NCBI GenBank assembly: GCA_041918615.1 | Contig: JAYRVH010000013.1 | Location: 1 to 64,000, forward strand | Length of the DNA stretch: 64,000 nt | Direction: 5' to 3' | From: JAEUJM01 sp041918615 | Lineage (GTDB): Bacteria; Actinomycetota; Acidimicrobiia; Acidimicrobiales; DATDAH01 | Part shown: positions 59,441 through 64,000 of the stretch, piece after piece | How positions within the stretch are numbered: position 1 is the stretch's first letter | Layout: each line of letters begins with the position of its first letter | The notes under the pieces: model-generated | Databases searched by the model: none | What the model saw: only the letters and a program-made list of their open reading frames with translations | What the model was told of the DNA's origin: nothing | Program-made: the position numbers and the translations under genes

Positions 59441-60700
59441 TCAGCCGGTCGGGGCCGTCAACTGGTCGAGCGAAGGGGCCTGCGGGCGCAGGGACCCTGG
59501 CTCCCACCGCCCGTCCGGACGTCCCGGCCGGTTGGGTTGGTCACCGGGTTCGGTGACCTGCCGGTAGTCGACACTGCCGGGTGGCTGGGTGAAGGCCAGC
59601 TCGGCCGGTGGCACGGTCGAGGTGCTCGGCTCCCCGCAGGGCAGGAGGATCTCGAGGTCGGGGGGGGCGGAGGTGTCGGATCGGTTGTCGGAGAAGCAGT
59701 TGCCCGTGCCCGTTGGCTCACCGCCACTTTCGGCCACGAAGGCGAGGTCGATCCGGTTGGCGCTCAGCGTGTTGTTGGTGACGTGGTTGTCCTGGGGTTG
59801 GTATCCCGCCTGGTCGATGAGCAGGATTCCTCCGCCGTCGTGATCAGTGATCACGTTGCGGTCGATGCGATTGTCGGTTCCGCCGGCGACCACGATCCCG
59901 AAGCCGAAGCCACCCTCGGTCACGGGGGCGTCGGGGTCGTCGTTGTCGGTCACCAGGTTCGCCACGATGTCGCCGCCGACCTGGGGTGCGAGGTACTCAG
60001 AGTCGGCGGACGCGATGGTCACACCGACCCGGTTGTGGCGGATGATGTTGCGGGCGACGGTGACGCCGCTGGCGTTGGTGTTCTCGTAGCCGATCGCGTT
60101 GAGCTCCATCACGTTGTCGATGACGACGGCACCACAGTCCTCGCATTGGCCGACGTAGATACCCGAGTCGGGGTGGCCGCTGGCGTAGTTGTGGTCGAAC
60201 TGGCCAGGACCGGTGCCGAACGCGTAGAGGCCGTAGAGCCCGTTGTTCAGCACCGTGACGTAGCTGGCCCGCCAGCCGATCGGTCCGTTCTGTGGCCGCT
60301 GTTCGTCATAGCTGCCGGTGAAGATCACGCCGTTGACCGTGTAGTGGCGCACGGTGAGGTTCTCGATGACCACCTGGTCCGATCGGATCTCGAAGCCGTT
60401 GCTCAGTCGATCTTGGCCATCGAGGACCACGTCGTTGCGGTCCTCTCCCCGGATCACGATCTGGTCGGTGTCGACCACGACCGCCTCGTGGTAGGTGCCG
60501 GGCGCGATCAGCACCAGGTCGCCAGGACGCGCCGCGTCGACGGCGTCCTGAATGCTCGGGTCATCGGCGGCGACCCGGATGATCCGGGGGCCGTCCGGGG
60601 AGCCCTTCCCGCATCCGGCCGCCAGGAGAGCGGGAAGGACCAGGGCCACGGCCACGACACGACGTAGGCCGGTCGAACGTTCCGGACGCGTATTGGGCAT
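59441..60700 (-). CDS. Right-handed parallel beta-helix lipoprotein
   Basis: A 419-residue lipoprotein with a signal sequence and lipobox (LPALLAAGC, Cys about 30). The body is a pectate-lyase/NosD-type parallel beta helix, shown by ADDPSIQDAVDAARPGDLVLIAPGTYHEAVVV and repeated short strands (NLTVRHYTVNGVIF, NIIRHNRVGVTIA, RNVITDHDGGGILLI, NNTLSANRIDLAFV). It may bind or cut polysaccharides; no catalytic set can be identified. The last 70 residues are a Pro-rich tail. It diverges from the next gene. Confidence 0.85.
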   Translation of the reverse strand: MPNTRPERSTGLRRVVAVALVLPALLAAGCGKGSPDGPRIIRVAADDPSIQDAVDAARPGDLVLIAPGTYHEAVVVDTDQIVIRGEDRNDVVLDGQDRLSNGFEIRSDQVVIENLTVRHYTVNGVIFTGSYDEQRPQNGPIGWRASYVTVLNNGLYGLYAFGTGPGQFDHNYASGHPDSGIYVGQCEDCGAVVIDNVMELNAIGYENTNASGVTVARNIIRHNRVGVTIASADSEYLAPQVGGDIVANLVTDNDDPDAPVTEGGFGFGIVVAGGTDNRIDRNVITDHDGGGILLIDQAGYQPQDNHVTNNTLSANRIDLAFVAESGGEPTGTGNCFSDNRSDTSAPPDLEILLPCGEPSTSTVPPAELAFTQPPGSVDYRQVTEPGDQPNRPGRPDGRWEPGSLRPQAPSLDQLTAPTG

Positions 60701-60758
60701 GTGCCTTTATATCGCTCGGTCCAGCGGATGATGACCCATGTGCGGGGGCGCGGGGCCT

Positions 60759-60764
60759 TAGAGT
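60759..60764 (+). promoter_or_regulatory. -10 box of a leaderless promoter
   Basis: TAGAGT, seven bases before GTG 60772, fits a leaderless transcript for the LppX-like gene. No good ribosome site is present before the GTG, which supports this reading. Confidence 0.4.
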
Positions 60765-60771
60765 CCGACAG

Positions 60772-61554
60772 GTGTTTCGTCCCTGTCTCCTGGGTCGCGC
60801 CGCGGCCGCCGGGTTGGCCTTGTTCACGGTCATCGTCGCGTTCTCGGCCTGTGGCGGGTCCGGAGGCAACGAATCCTCGACGACCACTTCTCGACCTGCC
60901 GGGGTGGCGCTGACCGAGCGCGAGTCCGTGCTGGTGGCTCAGATGCTGTTCCGCAATTACCAGTCGGGGGGTGCGACGGTGGCGGCCGCGGTCGATTACA
61001 CACCCCAACTCCGGGTGGCGGTGGCCGGCCAGGTCGACTGGCAGCCACATGCGGGGGACCTCACGGTCACGTCGACGTTCGCCGACGGCCGCCCGCAGCA
61101 GGTGCAGCGAGTGGTGTTCACCGAAGACGCGGTGTACACCGAACTCTCGCCGGAGCGGGCGGCGGCCTTGGCGGACCAGGGCCAGCCCGGGGTCCGGTGG
61201 ACGGTGCGGGCGCCGGATGTCGAGGGGCGGCCGCTGGATCAAGTGATCGAACTACTCGTTGGTCTGGCCGCCACCCGACCCGACAACCCGCAACTCGTCC
61301 TGCAAGGGGGAATCCGCTTCGATCGGCGGGAGCGGGTCGACGGTCAGACGGCCATCGTGTTCTCGAACACGGCGCAGGGATCGTCGTACTGGGTGATACC
61401 CGGTAGCGGTGACCTGGTCCGGTTCCAGGGCACCTTGGCGGGCTTCTCCGGGCCGATCTCGATCGACCTCGGCGCTCGTGGCCCCCGTGAGGTAGAGATC
61501 CCCGCCGAGGGTGAAGTGGTGGACGAGGCCCAGGCGGGTACCCAACCGGGTTGA
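60772..61554 (+). CDS. LppX/LprG-like lipoprotein
   Basis: A 260-residue lipoprotein: signal GLALFTVIVAFSAC with Cys about residue 27, then a Ser/Thr-rich spacer and a beta-rich domain with the pattern of LppX_LprAFG family lipid carriers (LRVAVAGQVDWQPHAGDLTVTSTFADGR, VVFTEDAVYTELS, YWVIPGSGDLVRFQGTLAGFSGPISIDLG). Relatives carry lipids across the periplasm or help report on cell-wall state. No partner permease is adjacent. GTG 60772 appears leaderless. Confidence 0.7.
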   Translation: MFRPCLLGRAAAAGLALFTVIVAFSACGGSGGNESSTTTSRPAGVALTERESVLVAQMLFRNYQSGGATVAAAVDYTPQLRVAVAGQVDWQPHAGDLTVTSTFADGRPQQVQRVVFTEDAVYTELSPERAAALADQGQPGVRWTVRAPDVEGRPLDQVIELLVGLAATRPDNPQLVLQGGIRFDRRERVDGQTAIVFSNTAQGSSYWVIPGSGDLVRFQGTLAGFSGPISIDLGARGPREVEIPAEGEVVDEAQAGTQPG

Positions 61555-61738
61555 CCGTCGCGCGTGCGGCGCCGCCCCGGGATTCGTTCGCGCGTTGGTG
61601 ATCTCGAAGATGTCGGGCGGGTCGGCGTGGTCGGTGCCACGTGTCACCGCGAAGGGGCCGCCCGGCGCTTCGAGGCTCACCTGCTGGACCCTGCAACCCC
61701 GGTCTGGGGGAGCAGGCGTGCCGTTCCCGCTCTGAAGC

Positions 61739-61764
61739 CTCAAGCCCGTGTGGTGTGTGCCGAC
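61739..61764 (+). promoter_or_regulatory. Sigma-28/WhiG-like promoter candidate for the SdrD-like gene
   Basis: CTCAAG (61739-61744) and GCCGAC (61759-61764), with 15 nt between CTCAA and GCCGAC. It resembles the elements before both GGDEF-EAL genes, although the -10 ends in C. Confidence 0.35.
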
Positions 61765-61821
61765 GGTTACACGTCCAGAGCCAACTGGCCTTCAGCCGCC
61801 GAGACGGAAGATCACGATCCA

Positions 61822-64000
61822 ATGCGTGCACGACAGGACTTTCGGGTGCCGAGCAAGCTCGCCTGCCGCCGCAACGTCTTTGCGGCTCTTGGCGCGGTTG
61901 CGCTGTTGGCCACTTCCCTTGCGCTGGTGGTCACGGGGTCGACGCCGGCGAGCGCGGCCAGCGGCACCGTCACCGGAACGGTGTTCCGTGACTTCAACTC
62001 TGACGGCTTCATGAACACCACGGCGTCGGCCACCCTTCCGGCCGTCGACGTCGGGGTCAGTGGGGTGACGGTCCGCGCCTACGACGCCAGCAACGCCGAG
62101 GTGGCCTCGGCGACGACCGGCGCGGACGGGACCTACACGCTCGACTACACGACGGGTGATGCGACGACCGACGTGCGTGTGCAGTTCGATACCCCGGCCG
62201 GCTACGAGTCGGGCCCGGCGGGCTCGGGCAGCGGAATCCGCTCGGGCACTTCGGTCCAGTTCCTCGCCGATGGCGGCACGGCGAACTACGGCATCCACCA
62301 CCCCGGGGACTACTCCACCCCCGACCCGGTCCTCGTCATCCCCCTCCACAAGGGCTTCTTGAACGCTACTGGCACCCCGGGAGACCTGGTCGCGGGGGAC
62401 GCCCCGACGCTCGTGGCGGTCGACTACTCGACGACTGGTGTTCCCACGTTGGGTGGGGGGGCGTCCAACCAGCGGCCGCAGGCCACGTTGGCCCAGACCG
62501 GGACGGTCTGGGGGGTTGCATCGTTGGGCACCGACTGGGTGTTCAGCGCCGCTCTCTTCAAGCGTCATGCCCCGGTGGGCCCAGGGGGACTGGGTCAGAT
62601 CTACCTGACCGAGATCGACTCGGGCGCCCCCAACGCGGACGCGTTCGTCACGATCCCCAACGCGGGGACGAACCCTCGCGGCGCGGGCGACACCACGCCC
62701 GGCTACGACTGGTTCCACGACGTCCCGGCATGGACGCAGGTCCACAAGGTCGGCCTGGGCGACATCGACCTCAGCGCGGACCGGTCCACGCTGTACGCGG
62801 TCAATCTGAACGATCGCCGGATGTACGCCGTCCCGGTGACACCGGGCGCCACGGCCGCTGATCCCCCGACGGCGGGTTCTCCTTCGGCCATCGCCATGCC
62901 GCTGGATCTGCCGGGTGCCTCCGCGGGCTGCGCGCAGGACCAGGTGCGACCCTTCGGGCTGGAAGCCGACGCCTCCGGGGTCTGGGCCACCCTCACCTGC
63001 ACGGGCCCCGCACGGGCGGACCTGCGGGGCTATCTCTACCGCTACGACGAGAACGCCGGCACGTGGGGTAGCGCACCGGAGTTGGAGTTCGGCCTCGGGT
63101 TCGATCGTGGCCGCACGGTGTCCGGGGCGCCGGCCAACAACGCCAACTGGGATCCCTGGGATGACCTCTTCGACGGGATCATTGGCAACCGCCAGCGCGT
63201 GTACAGCGATCCGCAACCCCTGCTCGCGGACCTGGTGTTCGACTCGAACGGCGACATGGTCATCGGCATCAAGGACCACACCGGCGACCGCGTGGGCTAC
63301 GAGATCGGGAGCATCACCGTCTCCGACTCCACCCTCTACACCGGCATGAACGCTGGCGACACGTTGCGTGCCTGCCAGTCGGGCGGCGCTTGGGTGCTCG
63401 AGAACGGCGGCGCGTGCGGTTCCCGCTCCGGATTCTCCACCACCAACGACCAAGGGCCGGGCGGCGGGGAGTTCTACGAAGACGACTTCACGACGATCCA
63501 CCAGCAGACGGCACTCGGCGCGTTGGAGCAGGTGCCCGGCTTCGCCGATGTCGTCGGCACGCACTTCGACCCGGTGAGCGATGTATACAGCCAGGGCTAC
63601 CAGCGGCACTCGAACCTCCAAGGCACCGAATCGTCGGCCACCCAGCTGATCGGCGCGCCGGACCGCAGCAGGCCCAACTCGCCGGGCTCGTTCGGCAAGG
63701 CCGATGGCGTGGGTGACATCGAAGCGCTCCTGGCCGACGCCCCGATCGAGATCGGCAACCGGGTCTGGTACGACAATGACGGCGACGGGATCCAGGACCC
63801 CAGTGAGGCCCCGATCGAGGGCGTCACGGTTCACCTGTACTCGGGGACCACCCTCGTGGGCACCGCGACCACTGACGCAGCGGGCGAGTACTACTTCAAC
63901 GCCGGCAACGTCGACGGCGGGCTGCTCCCCGGCACCGAGTACCGGATCGAGCTCGACGAGCAAACGGACTACATCGCCGGGGGGCCGCTCGACGGACTGG
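61822..64000 (+). CDS. Large SdrD-like secreted surface protein, partial at the right edge
   Basis: Open from ATG 61822 to the end of the window (at least 726 residues). A long signal peptide (FAALGAVALLATSLALVVTGSTPASA) is followed by a SdrD B-like module (GTVTGTVFRDFNSDGFMNTTASATLPAVDVGVSGVTVRAYDA), a large unrecognised region (about 130-640) with beta-propeller-like blocks (LSADRSTLYAVNLNDRRMYAV, GVWATLTC), and a second SdrD B domain near the edge (IGNRVWYDNDGDGIQDPSEAPIEGVTVHLYSG). SdrD B domains bind calcium and form rod-like surface stalks. The 3' end is missing. A possible later start is GTG 61846. Confidence 0.85.
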   Translation, partial: MRARQDFRVPSKLACRRNVFAALGAVALLATSLALVVTGSTPASAASGTVTGTVFRDFNSDGFMNTTASATLPAVDVGVSGVTVRAYDASNAEVASATTGADGTYTLDYTTGDATTDVRVQFDTPAGYESGPAGSGSGIRSGTSVQFLADGGTANYGIHHPGDYSTPDPVLVIPLHKGFLNATGTPGDLVAGDAPTLVAVDYSTTGVPTLGGGASNQRPQATLAQTGTVWGVASLGTDWVFSAALFKRHAPVGPGGLGQIYLTEIDSGAPNADAFVTIPNAGTNPRGAGDTTPGYDWFHDVPAWTQVHKVGLGDIDLSADRSTLYAVNLNDRRMYAVPVTPGATAADPPTAGSPSAIAMPLDLPGASAGCAQDQVRPFGLEADASGVWATLTCTGPARADLRGYLYRYDENAGTWGSAPELEFGLGFDRGRTVSGAPANNANWDPWDDLFDGIIGNRQRVYSDPQPLLADLVFDSNGDMVIGIKDHTGDRVGYEIGSITVSDSTLYTGMNAGDTLRACQSGGAWVLENGGACGSRSGFSTTNDQGPGGGEFYEDDFTTIHQQTALGALEQVPGFADVVGTHFDPVSDVYSQGYQRHSNLQGTESSATQLIGAPDRSRPNSPGSFGKADGVGDIEALLADAPIEIGNRVWYDNDGDGIQDPSEAPIEGVTVHLYSGTTLVGTATTDAAGEYYFNAGNVDGGLLPGTEYRIELDEQTDYIAGGPLDGL

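Noticed and set aside
61792..63963. 723-codon minus-strand open frame opposite the SdrD-like gene
   Set aside because: The plus strand has a signal peptide and two SdrD B modules; the minus frame is a high-GC shadow.

Overview
The window reads as chromosomal DNA of a high-GC actinobacterium. GC is about 70 percent throughout, GTG starts and 4-nt stop/start overlaps are common, and several promoters look leaderless (a TANNNT box 6 to 9 nt before the start codon). The gene content (DUF6777 lipoproteins, a group 3b-type NiFe hydrogenase with DUF6390, carotenoid oxygenases, GGDEF-EAL proteins, many acyl-CoA and oxygenase genes) would fit an Acidimicrobiia-like environmental lineage. That placement is an inference; no rRNA gene is present.

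Region 0-7.3 kb: a 65-bp tandem repeat, two small unknown genes, then a minus-strand operon for a NAD(P)-linked cytosolic [NiFe] hydrogenase. Its order is FeS subunit, cyclic-nucleotide-binding-domain protein, FAD/NAD subunit, small subunit, large subunit, maturation protease, HypC, DUF6390. A GGGACTTTCG element like half of a DosR/DevR box lies upstream of both the operon and the convergent small gene at 687, suggesting hypoxia control. Region 7.4-13.2 kb: an ABC exporter (ATPase plus FtsX/MacB-type permease), a DUF6777-DUF2135-like membrane-anchored protein and a kinase-fold protein that has lost its catalytic residues. Region 13.2-24.5 kb: a TetR regulator with a palindrome over its start, lipid and carotenoid enzymes (hydroxylase, acyl-CoA dehydrogenase, carotenoid oxygenase, thiolase), a CHAD protein, a GNAT/ADP-forming acyl-CoA synthetase fusion and a saccharopine-dehydrogenase-like protein.

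Region 25-47 kb: two GGDEF-EAL c-di-GMP proteins, each preceded by a sigma-28/WhiG-like element, around a large catabolic zone. This zone holds a luciferase-like monooxygenase, AKR, Gfo/Idh, carbonic anhydrase, SDR, acyl-CoA ligase, DUF1330-like protein and carotenoid-oxygenase-like protein, followed by a minus-strand series of amidohydrolase, SDR, ThuA, P450, ACMSD-type amidohydrolase and Rieske oxygenase. A shared AAC-N3-GTT palindrome before three promoters here suggests one regulon. Region 47-57 kb: a second DUF6777 lipoprotein with Thr-Ser repeats, a DUF1611/racemase pair, a cell-surface acyltransferase with a DUF2142 protein that seems to start at CTG, a patatin-like lipase and a GerMN protein.

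Region 57-64 kb: tRNA-Val(CAC) followed by an excisionase gene and an integrase gene whose interior is replaced by part of a DUF11-type surface protein, then a beta-helix lipoprotein, an LppX-like lipoprotein and a large SdrD-like surface protein running off the right edge.
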